From: Rhodococcus sp. Leaf247
GTDB lineage: Bacteria > Actinomycetota > Actinomycetes > Mycobacteriales > Mycobacteriaceae
Direction of reading: 5' to 3'
NCBI RefSeq assembly: GCF_001426185.1
Contig: NZ_LMRP01000001.1
Location: 1,838,765 to 1,902,764, forward strand
Length of the DNA stretch: 64,000 nt
Made by a program: the position numbers and the translations under genes. A model generated the notes under the pieces. That model made no database searches, had not been told where the DNA came from, and saw nothing but the letters and a program-made list of their open reading frames with translations. How positions within the stretch are numbered: the first letter of the stretch is position 1; each line of letters opens with the position of its first letter. Below are positions 39,583-49,672 of this stretch, piece after piece.

Positions 39583-39616
39583 GGCGGGTGTCCTTCCGAG
39601 ACGTGAGCTGGGGTCG

Positions 39617-39640
39617 GGGTCGAGCCTAGTTGCTCGACCC
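39617..39640 (-). terminator. Hairpin downstream of the SRPBCC gene
   Basis: GGGTCGAGC-CTAGTT-GCTCGACCC, a perfect 9-bp stem with a 6-base loop, 7 bp after the SRPBCC stop on the minus strand. No T run follows, so termination is plausible but not certain. Confidence 0.5.
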
Positions 39641-39646
39641 GACAGG

Positions 39647-40081
39647 TCACTGGACCTGACGCGACAGGTTCTCCAGCAGACTTGCCTGGATCTTCTTCAG
39701 CCCGAGAGGGGCGAAGGTCTTCTCGAAGAAACCGCCGATGCCACCGGCGCCGGTCCACTCGGTCGTCGTCGTCACCTGCGAACCCGCTCCGCTCGGGGAG
39801 ACGGCGTAGGTGGTGATCATCGACGAGTTGGCATCGGTCTCGGTGATCGTCGAGCCGGCGACGGACACGGTCGCCAGGACGTCCCGTGACCGCTTCTCGG
39901 TCGCCTGGAGGACCCAGCGCACGACGGTGCCGTCGCCCTGACCGCCCTCGACGACAGCGAAGTCGCGGTAGTTCTCGGGCAGGATGCGCGGGCGCACGGT
40001 CTCGTAGTCGGAGAGGGCAGCGAGCACCTTGTCGGGTGCCGCCTCGAACGTGCGGACACTGCTGGCGCTGACCTTGGCCAT
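39647..40081 (-). CDS. SRPBCC family protein (START/polyketide-cyclase-like fold)
   Basis: 144 residues from ATG 40081, which has AGGAGA upstream. [20 protein letters not shown] is a typical SRPBCC opening, followed by [18 protein letters not shown] and a C-terminal helix [20 protein letters not shown]. The fold makes a hydrophobic cavity for lipids or aromatic ligands. The position next to bfaA/bfaB is conserved in mycobacteria (Rv3718c), suggesting a link to lipids, but no activity is known. Confidence 0.85.
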   Translation of the reverse strand: MAKVSASSVRTFEAAPDKVLAALSDYETVRPRILPENYRDFAVVEGGQGDGTVVRWVLQATEKRSRDVLATVSVAGSTITETDANSSMITTYAVSPSGAGSQVTTTTEWTGAGGIGGFFEKTFAPLGLKKIQASLLENLSRQVQ

Positions 40082-40245
40082 GAGGGGTTCTCCTGAGCAC
40101 ATCGAAACGAACGAACGGTACTACCAGTCTTCCATGTCCCGGCCGAGAGGTTTCCGGGCGGACACCGGGCGAATCGACGGCAACGATCATGTGACGTTTC
40201 CCGTCTCGAGGGGCACCTTCCGTAGCGTTGCGAACAACCGCGATA

Positions 40246-40251
40246 TAGCGT
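40246..40251 (+). promoter_or_regulatory. Predicted -10 box, leaderless bfaA transcript
   Basis: TAGCGT (TAnnnT pattern) ends 6 bases before the GTG at 40258, the same spacing as at 29249-29261. No ribosome site precedes the GTG, consistent with a leaderless mRNA. Confidence 0.45.
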
Positions 40252-40257
40252 TCTCGC

Positions 40258-41721
40258 GTGGATCGGACACTCGACGCAGAACGTGGGAGACCCCCCGGAC
40301 CTGCTGAAATCGGACAAGACCGGCACCAGGCCGGCGTGCGGACACTGCTGAGCAGTTACCGCGCGATACCCGACGCAGCGACCGTCCGGCTGGCGAAGAA
40401 GACGTCCAATCTCTTCCGCGCCCGGCCGAAGAACACCGCTCCCGGCCTCGACGTCTCGGGACTGGGCGGAGTCATCTCCGTCGACCCCGTGGCGATGACG
40501 GCCGACGTGCAGGGAATGTGCACGTACGAGGACCTCGTGGACGCGACCCTGCACCACGGCCTGTCGCCGCTGGTGGTCCCCCAGCTCAAGACCATCACGC
40601 TCGGCGGGGCCGTCACGGGCCTCGGGATCGAGTCGACGTCCTTCCGCAACGGGCTCCCGCACGAGTCCGTGCTCGAGGTCGACATCCTCACCGGATCCGG
40701 TGACATCGTCACCGCGACACCCGACAACGAGTACAGCGACCTGTTCCACGCGTTCCCCAACTCGTACGGCACGCTCGGGTACTCGACCCGTCTCCGCATC
40801 GAGCTCGAGCGTGTCCACCCCTACGTCGCCATGCGCCACATCCGTTTCCACGACGTGGAGTCGGTGCAGGAGGTGATGACCCGGATCGTCGCGGACCGCG
40901 AGTACGACGGTGAACGCGTCGACTACCTGGACGGAGTCGTCTTCACAGGATCCGAGGCGTACCTGACGTTGGGCCGCGGTACCGACGAACCCGGACCCGT
41001 CAGCGACTACACCGATGATCGCGTCTTCTACCGGTCCATCCAGCACGACGGCGCCGCCCCGAAGCGTGACCGGCTGACCGTCCGCGACTACCTGTGGCGA
41101 TGGGACACCGACTGGTTCTGGTGCTCCCGTGCCTTCGGCGCCCAGAACCCCCGCATCCGGAAGTTCTGGCCCAGGAAGTACCTGCGCAGCAGCTTCTACT
41201 GGAAGCTGATCGCGCTCGACCAGAAGTACGACATCGCCGATCGCCTGGAACGGCGCAAGGGCAACCCGATCCGCGAACGCGTCGTGCAGGACATCGAGGT
41301 TCCCGTCGAGAACACGGCCGCCTTCGTCGACTGGTTCCTGCGGGAAATACCGATCGAGCCGTTGTGGTTGTGTCCGCTGCGGCTGCGGGAACCCGACGGC
41401 TACAGCGATGCGAGCGAGGCGGATGCCGGAGTTCGCGGGTGGCCGCTGTACCCGTTGCAACCACACCGTACGTACGTCAACATCGGTTTCTGGTCGTCGG
41501 TCCCGATCGTCGACGGTGAGCCCGAAGGTGCGGCGAACCGCCGCATCGAACGGATGGTGACCGAGTTCGACGGCCACAAATCGCTTTACTCGGATTCGTT
41601 CTACGACAAGGACGAGTTCGATGCCCTCTACGGCGGTGAGAAATACCGCCTTCTGAAGAAGAAGTACGACCCCGATTCGCGACTGTTGGATCTGTATTCG
41701 AAGGCGGTGCATCGTCGATGA
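40258..41721 (+). CDS. bfaA: FAD-binding oxidoreductase of 10-methyl fatty acid synthesis (BfaA/TmsA-like)
   Basis: 487 residues. FAD-binding type 4 (vanillyl-alcohol-oxidase-like) domain: LDVSGLGGVISVDPVAMTAD, VVPQLKTITLGGAVTGLGIE and FPNSYGTLGYSTRLRIELE; a long C-terminal domain follows. It is the counterpart of mycobacterial Rv3719. In that pathway the partner methyltransferase adds a methylene group to oleoyl chains of phospholipids and this enzyme reduces it to 10-methylstearate (tuberculostearic acid). The stop overlaps bfaB by 4 bp. GTG start 40258 fits a leaderless promoter; a later in-frame start cannot be excluded. Confidence 0.88.
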   Translation: MDRTLDAERGRPPGPAEIGQDRHQAGVRTLLSSYRAIPDAATVRLAKKTSNLFRARPKNTAPGLDVSGLGGVISVDPVAMTADVQGMCTYEDLVDATLHHGLSPLVVPQLKTITLGGAVTGLGIESTSFRNGLPHESVLEVDILTGSGDIVTATPDNEYSDLFHAFPNSYGTLGYSTRLRIELERVHPYVAMRHIRFHDVESVQEVMTRIVADREYDGERVDYLDGVVFTGSEAYLTLGRGTDEPGPVSDYTDDRVFYRSIQHDGAAPKRDRLTVRDYLWRWDTDWFWCSRAFGAQNPRIRKFWPRKYLRSSFYWKLIALDQKYDIADRLERRKGNPIRERVVQDIEVPVENTAAFVDWFLREIPIEPLWLCPLRLREPDGYSDASEADAGVRGWPLYPLQPHRTYVNIGFWSSVPIVDGEPEGAANRRIERMVTEFDGHKSLYSDSFYDKDEFDALYGGEKYRLLKKKYDPDSRLLDLYSKAVHRR

Positions 41722-43037
41722 CGACGTTCAAGGATCATCAGAACTCCGGCACGGCCGGTAGTTCGCCCAAACTCTCCATAGCCGAGATTCTCGAGCAGTT
41801 CACCGAAGGTGATCTGCCCGTGCGCTTCTCGGCCTACGACGGCAGTACGGCCGGTGCCGAGGATTCCGAGTACGGGCTCAAGCTCACCTCACCCCGCGGC
41901 ACCACATACCTCGCGACAGCTCCGGGCGACCTGGGCATGGCCCGCGCCTACGTCTCCGGCGACCTCGAGATCGAAGGCGCCCACCCTGGCGACCCGTACG
42001 ACGTGCTGAAGATGCTCGGCGACGACCTTCACTTCAAGCGCCCGTCCGCCCGTGCCCTGGCCACCGTCACGCGCTCGTTGGGCTGGGAGTTGTTGCGGCC
42101 CATCGCTCCCCCGCCCCAAGAGTCACTGCCGCGGTGGCGTCGTATCGCCGAGGGTCTGCGGCACAGCAAGACCCGCGACGCGGAGAGCATCCACCACCAC
42201 TACGACGTGTCCAACACGTTCTACGAGTACGTCCTCGGCCCGTCGATGACCTACACGTGCGCCGCCTACCCGAGTATCGACGCCTCTCTCGAGGAGGCGC
42301 AGGAGAACAAGTACCGCCTGGTGTTCGAGAAGTTGAACCTCAAAGCGGGCGATCGGCTGCTCGACATCGGCTGCGGCTGGGGTTCGATGGTGCGCTACGC
42401 GGCCCGCCGCGGCGTCCACGTCATCGGCGCCACGCTCTCCAAGGAACAGGCCGAGTGGGCACAGCAGGCCATCGCCGCCGACGGCCTCGGCGATCTCGCC
42501 GAGGTCCGGCACAGCGACTACCGCGACATCGCCGAGACCGACTTCGACGCAGTGTCGTCCATCGGCCTCACCGAGCACATCGGTGTCTCGAACTACCCCG
42601 CGTACTTCGAGTTCATCAAGAGCAAGCTCCGTCCCGGCGGCCGCGTGCTGAATCACTGCATCACCCGCCCCGACAACCGGTCGTCGGCACGTGCGGGTGG
42701 GTTCATCGACCGCTACGTCTTCCCCGACGGTGAACTGACCGGGTCGGGTCGCATCATCACCGAGATGCAGGACGTCGGCCTCGAGGTGCGCCACGAGGAG
42801 AACCTGCGCGAGCACTACGCGCTGACTCTGCGCGACTGGTGCCGCAACCTCGTCGACAACTGGGATGCCTGTGTCGCCGAGGTCGGTGAGGGAACCGCCC
42901 GCGTCTGGGGCCTCTACATGGCCGGCTCGCGCCTGGGCTTCGAGCGCAACGTGGTGCAGTTGCACCAGGTGCTCGCCGTGAAGCTCGACAGCACCGCCGA
43001 CGCGGGACTTCCGTTGCGCCCCTGGTGGAACGGCTGA
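41718..43037 (+). CDS. bfaB: SAM-dependent fatty-acyl methyltransferase, CFA synthase family (BfaB/TmsB/UfaA1-like)
   Basis: 439 residues. N-terminal lipid-binding region, then the CFA-synthase core: ESIHHHYDVSNTFYEYVLGP, MTYTCAAYPSIDASLEEAQE, the SAM site LLDIGCGWGSMVRYAARRGV and TEHIGVSNYPAYFEFIKSKL. It transfers methylene from SAM to the double bond of oleoyl phospholipid, giving the 10-methylene intermediate used by BfaA. Coupled to bfaA by a 4-bp overlap. The product, tuberculostearic acid, is a membrane marker of Mycobacteriales including Rhodococcus. Confidence 0.92.
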   Translation: MTTFKDHQNSGTAGSSPKLSIAEILEQFTEGDLPVRFSAYDGSTAGAEDSEYGLKLTSPRGTTYLATAPGDLGMARAYVSGDLEIEGAHPGDPYDVLKMLGDDLHFKRPSARALATVTRSLGWELLRPIAPPPQESLPRWRRIAEGLRHSKTRDAESIHHHYDVSNTFYEYVLGPSMTYTCAAYPSIDASLEEAQENKYRLVFEKLNLKAGDRLLDIGCGWGSMVRYAARRGVHVIGATLSKEQAEWAQQAIAADGLGDLAEVRHSDYRDIAETDFDAVSSIGLTEHIGVSNYPAYFEFIKSKLRPGGRVLNHCITRPDNRSSARAGGFIDRYVFPDGELTGSGRIITEMQDVGLEVRHEENLREHYALTLRDWCRNLVDNWDACVAEVGEGTARVWGLYMAGSRLGFERNVVQLHQVLAVKLDSTADAGLPLRPWWNG

Positions 43038-43057
43038 TCTGCTGACACGGACGCCGT

Positions 43058-43094
43058 CTCGGGTGTCGAATCACGGGGACTGTCGACACCCGAG
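43058..43094 (+). terminator. Hairpin between bfaB and the acyl-CoA ligase
   Basis: CTCGGGTGTCGA and TCGACACCCGAG form a perfect 12-bp stem with a 13-base loop, 20 bp after the bfaB stop. No T run follows. It is a likely intrinsic terminator or mRNA-stabilising end. Confidence 0.6.
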
Positions 43095-43124
43095 CGGGTG
43101 CGACTCCACGAGAGGACACCCGAG

Positions 43125-44660
43125 ATGGCGGATCAGTCGCAGCCCGGACGTGCACGGCGGGACAACTGGAACAACCAGGTACGTCGACACGCACTGATGG
43201 ATCCCGCGGGTGTGGCGCTGCGCTTCGGCGGGGCGACGCACACCTGGCGCGGCCTCGCCGACCGTGTCGACGCACTCGCCGGCGGGTTGTCCCGCCGCGG
43301 TGTGACGGCCGGGGACCGGGTGCTGATCCTCATGCTCAACCGGCCCGAGTACGTCGAATCGGTGCTGGCGATCACCGCCGTCGGCGCGATCGCCGTGCCC
43401 GTCAACTTCCGGATGAGCGCACCGGAGATCACCTACCTCGCGGAGAACAGCGGCGCCGGCCTCATCGTCGTGGAGGACGCTCTGGCACCGCTCGCCGCGG
43501 CGGTCGGCATCGCGGACTCGATCATCGTGGGAGGTGACGGGGACACCTACGAGGCGCTGATCCGCGAGGGCATCCCTGCGCCCGACACCGACGTCCCGGA
43601 CGATGCGCCGGCGCTGATCATGTACACCTCGGGAACCACCGGCCGCCCCAAAGGTGCTGTGCTGTCCCATTCCAACATGCAGGCCCAAGCACTCACCTGC
43701 ATCCGGGCGCTACAGATGTACGGGGTGGACGAGATCAACTTCTGTGCGTCGCCGATGTTCCACATCGCCGCGCTGGGCAGCATCGCCCCCAGTCTCAAGC
43801 TCGGCATCCCCACCGTCATCCACCCCGTCGGTGCGTTCGACCCGGCCGCACTGCTCGACGTCCTCGAGGCCGAGTCCGTGACCACTCTGTTCCTCGTGCC
43901 GGTGCAGTGGCAGGCGGTCTGCGTAGAACAGGCGCGACGCCCCAGGAGGTTGGCACTGCGGGTGATCTCGTGGGGTGCGGCGCCGGCGTCGGACACCGTG
44001 TTGAGGGCCATGTCGCAGACGTTCCCCGACGCCCTCACCGTGGCCGTCTTCGGCCAGACGGAGATGTCGCCGATCACCTGTGTCCTCGACGGCGGCGACG
44101 CACTCCGCAAACTCGGGTCCGTGGGACGCGTCGTCGCCACGGTGGAAGCGCGGGTCGTCGACGACGACATGGTCGACGTCCCGCGAGGCGACATCGGCGA
44201 GATCGTCTACCGCGGACCGACGTTGATGCACGGTTACTGGGAGAACCCCGCCGCGACGTCGGATGCGTTCCACGGCGGCTGGTTCCATTCCGGCGACCTG
44301 GTGCGCCAGGACGACGAGGGCTTCGTCTTCGTCGTCGACCGCAAGAAGGACATGATCATCTCCGGCGGTGAGAACATCTACTGCGCCGAGGTCGAAAACG
44401 TCCTGTTCTCCCATCCCCGGATACTCGAGGCAGCCGTCATCGGCCGCCCGGACGACCGGTGGGGTGAGGTGCCCGTCGCCGTCGTCGCGCAGCGCGCCAC
44501 CGACGAGCCGGACCTGACGCTTCCCGACCTCGTCGACTGGCTGGACGCACGCCTCGCGCACTACAAGCACCCTCGCGACCTGGTTTTGGTGGAGGCGCTC
44601 CCCCGCAACGCCGGCGGCAAGGTCGTGAAGGTCGACCTCCGCCGGCGGTACTCGAGCTAG
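43125..44660 (+). CDS. Fatty-acid-CoA ligase (FadD-like, AMP-binding)
   Basis: 511 residues. Motif I ALIMYTSGTTGRPKGAVLSH near residue 170, the adenylate region ISWGAAPASD and FGQTEMSP, YRGPTLMHGYW, and FHSGDLVRQDDEGFVFVVDR with KKDMIISGGENIYCAEVENV; the catalytic Lys of the C-terminal domain is in PRNAGGKVVKVDL. These enzymes activate carboxylic acids as adenylates and then CoA thioesters. ATG 43125 has AGAGGA nine bases upstream. Near fadBA and a secreted lipase, it probably feeds beta-oxidation. The chain length accepted is unknown. Its TAG shares CTAG with the convergent small membrane protein gene. Confidence 0.9.
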   Translation: MADQSQPGRARRDNWNNQVRRHALMDPAGVALRFGGATHTWRGLADRVDALAGGLSRRGVTAGDRVLILMLNRPEYVESVLAITAVGAIAVPVNFRMSAPEITYLAENSGAGLIVVEDALAPLAAAVGIADSIIVGGDGDTYEALIREGIPAPDTDVPDDAPALIMYTSGTTGRPKGAVLSHSNMQAQALTCIRALQMYGVDEINFCASPMFHIAALGSIAPSLKLGIPTVIHPVGAFDPAALLDVLEAESVTTLFLVPVQWQAVCVEQARRPRRLALRVISWGAAPASDTVLRAMSQTFPDALTVAVFGQTEMSPITCVLDGGDALRKLGSVGRVVATVEARVVDDDMVDVPRGDIGEIVYRGPTLMHGYWENPAATSDAFHGGWFHSGDLVRQDDEGFVFVVDRKKDMIISGGENIYCAEVENVLFSHPRILEAAVIGRPDDRWGEVPVAVVAQRATDEPDLTLPDLVDWLDARLAHYKHPRDLVLVEALPRNAGGKVVKVDLRRRYSS

Positions 44661-44845
44661 ACCCCGCGGCGCCTGCTCACCACCACGATCGCCACTCCGA
44701 CGATCAGGATGATGGGACCGAGGATCGACCAGGTGGAGGTGTTGCTCATCGCGCTACCGCCGATCACCCCGAATCCCTGGAGGGCGAACAGGAGGCCCAG
44801 AAGGGCGATTACGACACCGATGACGGTGACAACAGGAGTCTTCAC
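44657..44845 (-). CDS. Small membrane protein of unknown function
   Basis: 62 residues from GTG 44845. Two membrane helices (VVTVIGVVIALLGLLFALQG and ILGPIILIVGVAIVVVSRRR) separated by a short Ser/Gly loop. I recognise no domain, and no strong ribosome site is visible; a longer start is possible. Its stop shares the CTAG at 44657-44660 with the convergent acyl-CoA ligase gene. Confidence 0.6.
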   Translation of the reverse strand: MKTPVVTVIGVVIALLGLLFALQGFGVIGGSAMSNTSTWSILGPIILIVGVAIVVVSRRRGV

Positions 44846-44935
44846 CTGTCGAACGTAGTCCCCTGACGCCGCGTCGGGCAGATACTCGTGAGGAGACACA
44901 CCACGAGGTGCGCAGCCCATGGTGAACTGACAGAC

Positions 44936-46075
44936 GTGACTTCTCTTCGACGACGATTCGGTGTCCCTGCCCTCGTTGCCTGTCTATCGCTGGCGACACC
45001 CCTCTCGCTCGCCGTCGCTCCGGCATCCGCGGAACCTGCCACGGGAATCGTGCTCTCCAGCAGTGCGCTCGACCCGGCGCTCGCGCCCCGAGGTGCCGCC
45101 GAGAGCTACCTCGTCCGTTACACAACGCTGCGCACCGCGGACAAGGTCGGCGAATCGACGGGAACTGTGTTCGTGCCCGCCGGCGAGCCTCCCGTCGGTG
45201 GATGGCCCGTGGTCTCGCACGCTCACGGAACCACGGGCATCGACGACGCGTGCGCACCGTCGCTGACAGGCACCACCGAGCTCGAACGGCCGGCCGTCGA
45301 AGCGTGGCTGGCGGCGGGATACGCCGTCGTCGCCACCGACTACGCGGGCATGCGAACCCCCGGCGTGAGTGCGTATCTCGACGGCCCCGCAGCCGGCGCG
45401 AACACCGTCGACATCGTGCGCGCGGCCCATTCCGTGGTGGGTGGGACGTTGTCCCCGACGTGGATCGCCACCGGGTTGTCGCAAGGGGGGAACGCGGCGT
45501 ACTTCGCTGCGGCGGCTGCATCGTCGCGCGCACCGGAACTCGACTTCCGCGGCGCCGTGGCCATTGCCGGACCGACGCAGCTGGACTCGGTCTTCCCGTT
45601 CGCCGGCCCGACGATCCCGCCGGTGCTCCCGAACGGCATCGTCGGCTACGTGTTCTCCACCTTGGCGGGCATGAGCGACCAGCGCCCCGAACTCGATGTG
45701 CGGAGCTACCTCACTCCGCGCGGCCTCGAGTACCTGAACGCGGCGACCACGCTGTGCGGCACCGAATTCCGTACCTACCGAGAGACGCATCCCGCGCAGT
45801 TCGGTGACCTGCTGACCAGGCCGCTGACTCCGCTGGCGCCGGTGTTCCGGCAGATGCAGGCCGTTCCCGTCAGTGGATACGATCGGCCCCTGTTGGTGAC
45901 GCAGAGCCTGGCGGACCAGACCGTCCCCGCACCTCTGACGTTCGCGCAGACCGCACGAATGTCTGCCGCCGGCACGGACTTCCAGCTGGTCACCTTCCCG
46001 ACTCCCGACCACGTCGGAACGCTGATGGCGTCGATGCCGGCCTCGCTGGACTTCGCAGCACGCGTGCTGCGCTGA
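44936..46075 (+). CDS. Secreted lipase (LIP family alpha/beta hydrolase)
   Basis: 379 residues from GTG 44936, giving a clean Sec signal: RRRFGVPALVACLSLATPLS then cleavage near ASA-EP. The mature part matches secretory lipases: VGGWPVVSHAHGTTGIDDAC, the nucleophile elbow GLSQGGNAAY with Ser182, acid Asp in LLVTQSLADQTVPA and His in TPDHVGTLMA. It should hydrolyse acyl esters outside the cell. A GTG at 44888 in the same frame is an alternative but gives a longer polar N-terminus. It converges on fadB across a strong terminator. Confidence 0.85.
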   Translation: MTSLRRRFGVPALVACLSLATPLSLAVAPASAEPATGIVLSSSALDPALAPRGAAESYLVRYTTLRTADKVGESTGTVFVPAGEPPVGGWPVVSHAHGTTGIDDACAPSLTGTTELERPAVEAWLAAGYAVVATDYAGMRTPGVSAYLDGPAAGANTVDIVRAAHSVVGGTLSPTWIATGLSQGGNAAYFAAAAASSRAPELDFRGAVAIAGPTQLDSVFPFAGPTIPPVLPNGIVGYVFSTLAGMSDQRPELDVRSYLTPRGLEYLNAATTLCGTEFRTYRETHPAQFGDLLTRPLTPLAPVFRQMQAVPVSGYDRPLLVTQSLADQTVPAPLTFAQTARMSAAGTDFQLVTFPTPDHVGTLMASMPASLDFAARVLR

Positions 46076-46080
46076 GACGA

Positions 46081-46114
46081 CGACAGCCCCGCACCACGAG
46101 GTGCGGGGCTGTCG
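46081..46114. terminator. Bidirectional terminator between lipase and fadB
   Basis: CGACAGCCCCGCACC-ACGA-GGTGCGGGGCTGTCG, a perfect 15-bp stem with a 4-base loop, lying between two convergent stops (46075 and 46126). Confidence 0.85.
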
Positions 46115-46125
46115 TGTGCTCGTGA

Positions 46126-48276
46126 CTAGCGCAGTGACGCAGGCGGAGTGAACCGCTCGCCGTACTGCTTGGCCAGCTCCTCGGCACGGGCGACGAACGC
46201 CTCCTTGCCGATCGAACCGTCCGCGGCCTCGTAGCCGACGACGTACTGGTGCACGCCACCGGTCCACGCCGGGAAGCCGATTCCGAAGATCGAGCCGATG
46301 TTGGCGTCGGCCGTGGTGTTCAGGACACCCTCGTCGAAGCACTTCTGCGTCTCGATCGCCTCGATGAAGAGCATGCGCTCCTTGAGGTCCTCGAAGGACG
46401 CCTCTGACGTCCCCGACTTGAAGGCGTCACGCAGACCGGACCAGAGGCCGGTGCGCTTGCCGTCCACGTACTCGTAGAAGCCGGCGCCCTTGGACTTGGA
46501 CGGACGCTCGAACTCGTCGACCATCTTGTCGATCACGGCACCCGCAGCATCCTCCGGAGGAGTTCCGCCGGCGGCCACGATCGCGTCGTAGGTCTCCTTG
46601 CGGATCTTCTGCATCAGGGTGAGCGTCAGCTCGTCGGAGAGCTGCAACGGCGGCGCCGGGTAGCCCGCCTGGAGGCCGGCCTGCTCGATGGTCGACGGCT
46701 CGACGCCCTCGCCCAGCATCGCGATGGCCTCGTTGATGAAGGTGCCGATCACGCGGGAGGTGAAGAATCCGCGGCTGTCGTTGACGACGATCGGCGTCTT
46801 CTTGATGGCCTGCACGAGGTCGAATGCCTTGGCCAGAGCCGCATCCGAGGTCTTGTCACCACGGATGATCTCGACCAGCGGCATCTTGTCGACGGGCGAG
46901 AAGAAGTGGATTCCGATGAAGTCTTCCTGGCGCTTCACACCGGTCGCGAGACCGGTGATGGGCAGCGTCGAGGTGTTCGAGCCGAGCAGCGAATCGGGAG
47001 CGACGAGGTCCTCGATCTCCTGGAAGACCTTGTGCTTGAGGTCCTGCGACTCGAAGACTGCCTCGATGACGAGGTCTGCACCCTCGACGTCCTTCGGGTC
47101 CGCCGTGGGGTGGATCCGCGCGAGCAGTGCGTCCGACTTCTCCTGCGTCGTCTTGCCACGCGAGAGAGCCTTGGCCTCGATGGCCTCCGAGTACGCCTTG
47201 CCCTTGTCCGCGGACGCCTGCTCGACGTCCTTGAGGACGACGTCGATGCCGGCCTTCGCACAGACGTAGGCGATGCCCGCGCCCATCATGCCGGCGCCGA
47301 GAACGGCGACCTTGGTGAACTGGGTCTTCTCGTAGCCGTCCGGCCGCGACTTGCCGGCGTTGATCGCCTGCAGGTCGAAGAAGAACGCCTGGATCATGTT
47401 CTTCGAGACCTGGCCGGTGACCAGCGACGTGAAGTAGCGCGACTCGATGGTGGACGCGTTGTCGAAGTCGACCTGCGCGCCCTCCACCGCTGCGGACAGG
47501 ATCGCGAGCGGCGCCGGCATGGGCGCGCCCTTGATCTGCTTGCGCAGGTTCGAGGGGAACGCCGGAAGGATCTGTGCGAGCTTGGGATTCGACGGCGTGC
47601 CGCCGGGGATCTTGTAGCCCTTGACGTCCCAGGGAGCGACGCCACCCTCGGGGTTGGCCTTGATCCATGCCTTCGCAGCGGGAACCAGTTCCTCGATGCT
47701 GCCGACGACCTCGTGCACCAGACCGAGCTCGAGAGCCTTCGACGGGCGGAAACGCGTGCCCTGCGACAGCACCGACATGAAGCCGTTCTGGATGCCCATC
47801 AGGCGGGTGATGCGCGTGACGCCACCACCGCCGGGGAGCAGGCCCAGCGAGACCTCGGGGAGGCCGAGCTGCACGCCCGGCACGTCGGCGACGATGCGGT
47901 GATGCGTCGCCAGCGTGATCTCGAGTCCGCCGCCCAGTGCTGCACCGTTGATCGCGGAGACGACGGGCTTGCCCAGGGTCTCGAGGCGACGGAGCTGCGC
48001 CTTGACGGTCTGCACCTCGTCGAAGATCTGCTGTGCGTCGGCCGGGCCGGCCTTGATCATGTTCTTCAGGTCGCCGCCGGCGAAGAACGTCTTCTTCGCC
48101 GAGGTGATGACGACGCCGGTGATGGAGTCCTTCTCGGCCTCGAGGCGATCGACCGTCGCGCCCATCGAGTCCTTGTAGAGCTCGTTCATCGTGTTGGCGC
48201 CCTGGTTGGGGTCGTCCATCGTCAGCGTGACGATGCCGTCGGCATCCTGATCCCACGCAATCATGTTCTCGCTCAT
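46126..48276 (-). CDS. fadB: Fatty acid oxidation complex alpha subunit (enoyl-CoA hydratase / 3-hydroxyacyl-CoA dehydrogenase)
   Basis: 716 residues. N-terminal crotonase domain with the oxyanion-hole and catalytic region SAINGAALGGGLEITLATHH and LGLPEVSLGLLPGGGGVTRI; from about residue 335 the dehydrogenase domain, with NAD motif VAVLGAGMMGAGIAYVCAKA, VIEAVFESQDLKHKVFQEIE, SNTSTLPIT and IGIHFFSPVDKMPLVEIIRG (catalytic His). It hydrates enoyl-CoA and oxidises the product to 3-ketoacyl-CoA. It starts 9 bp after fadA with GAGGAA as ribosome site, so both subunits are made together. Confidence 0.96.
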   Translation of the reverse strand: MSENMIAWDQDADGIVTLTMDDPNQGANTMNELYKDSMGATVDRLEAEKDSITGVVITSAKKTFFAGGDLKNMIKAGPADAQQIFDEVQTVKAQLRRLETLGKPVVSAINGAALGGGLEITLATHHRIVADVPGVQLGLPEVSLGLLPGGGGVTRITRLMGIQNGFMSVLSQGTRFRPSKALELGLVHEVVGSIEELVPAAKAWIKANPEGGVAPWDVKGYKIPGGTPSNPKLAQILPAFPSNLRKQIKGAPMPAPLAILSAAVEGAQVDFDNASTIESRYFTSLVTGQVSKNMIQAFFFDLQAINAGKSRPDGYEKTQFTKVAVLGAGMMGAGIAYVCAKAGIDVVLKDVEQASADKGKAYSEAIEAKALSRGKTTQEKSDALLARIHPTADPKDVEGADLVIEAVFESQDLKHKVFQEIEDLVAPDSLLGSNTSTLPITGLATGVKRQEDFIGIHFFSPVDKMPLVEIIRGDKTSDAALAKAFDLVQAIKKTPIVVNDSRGFFTSRVIGTFINEAIAMLGEGVEPSTIEQAGLQAGYPAPPLQLSDELTLTLMQKIRKETYDAIVAAGGTPPEDAAGAVIDKMVDEFERPSKSKGAGFYEYVDGKRTGLWSGLRDAFKSGTSEASFEDLKERMLFIEAIETQKCFDEGVLNTTADANIGSIFGIGFPAWTGGVHQYVVGYEAADGSIGKEAFVARAEELAKQYGERFTPPASLR

Positions 48277-48285
48277 AAAAGTTCC

Positions 48286-49497
<1,212 letters not shown>

Positions 49498-49672
49498 TGC
49501 GCAGAGTTCCTTCCGACGTGAGATGGGCAGCACGGCGGATACAGGCACCGGCGCCCACGAGGTACAGACCTCGACGCCACTCACCATAAGCACGAAAAGG
49601 CGTGGCGGAAAGGACCGAAACGAGCGCGCAGTATGACACCGGGGACGGTGTTCGCGGGCCCTTTCGAGAGGG

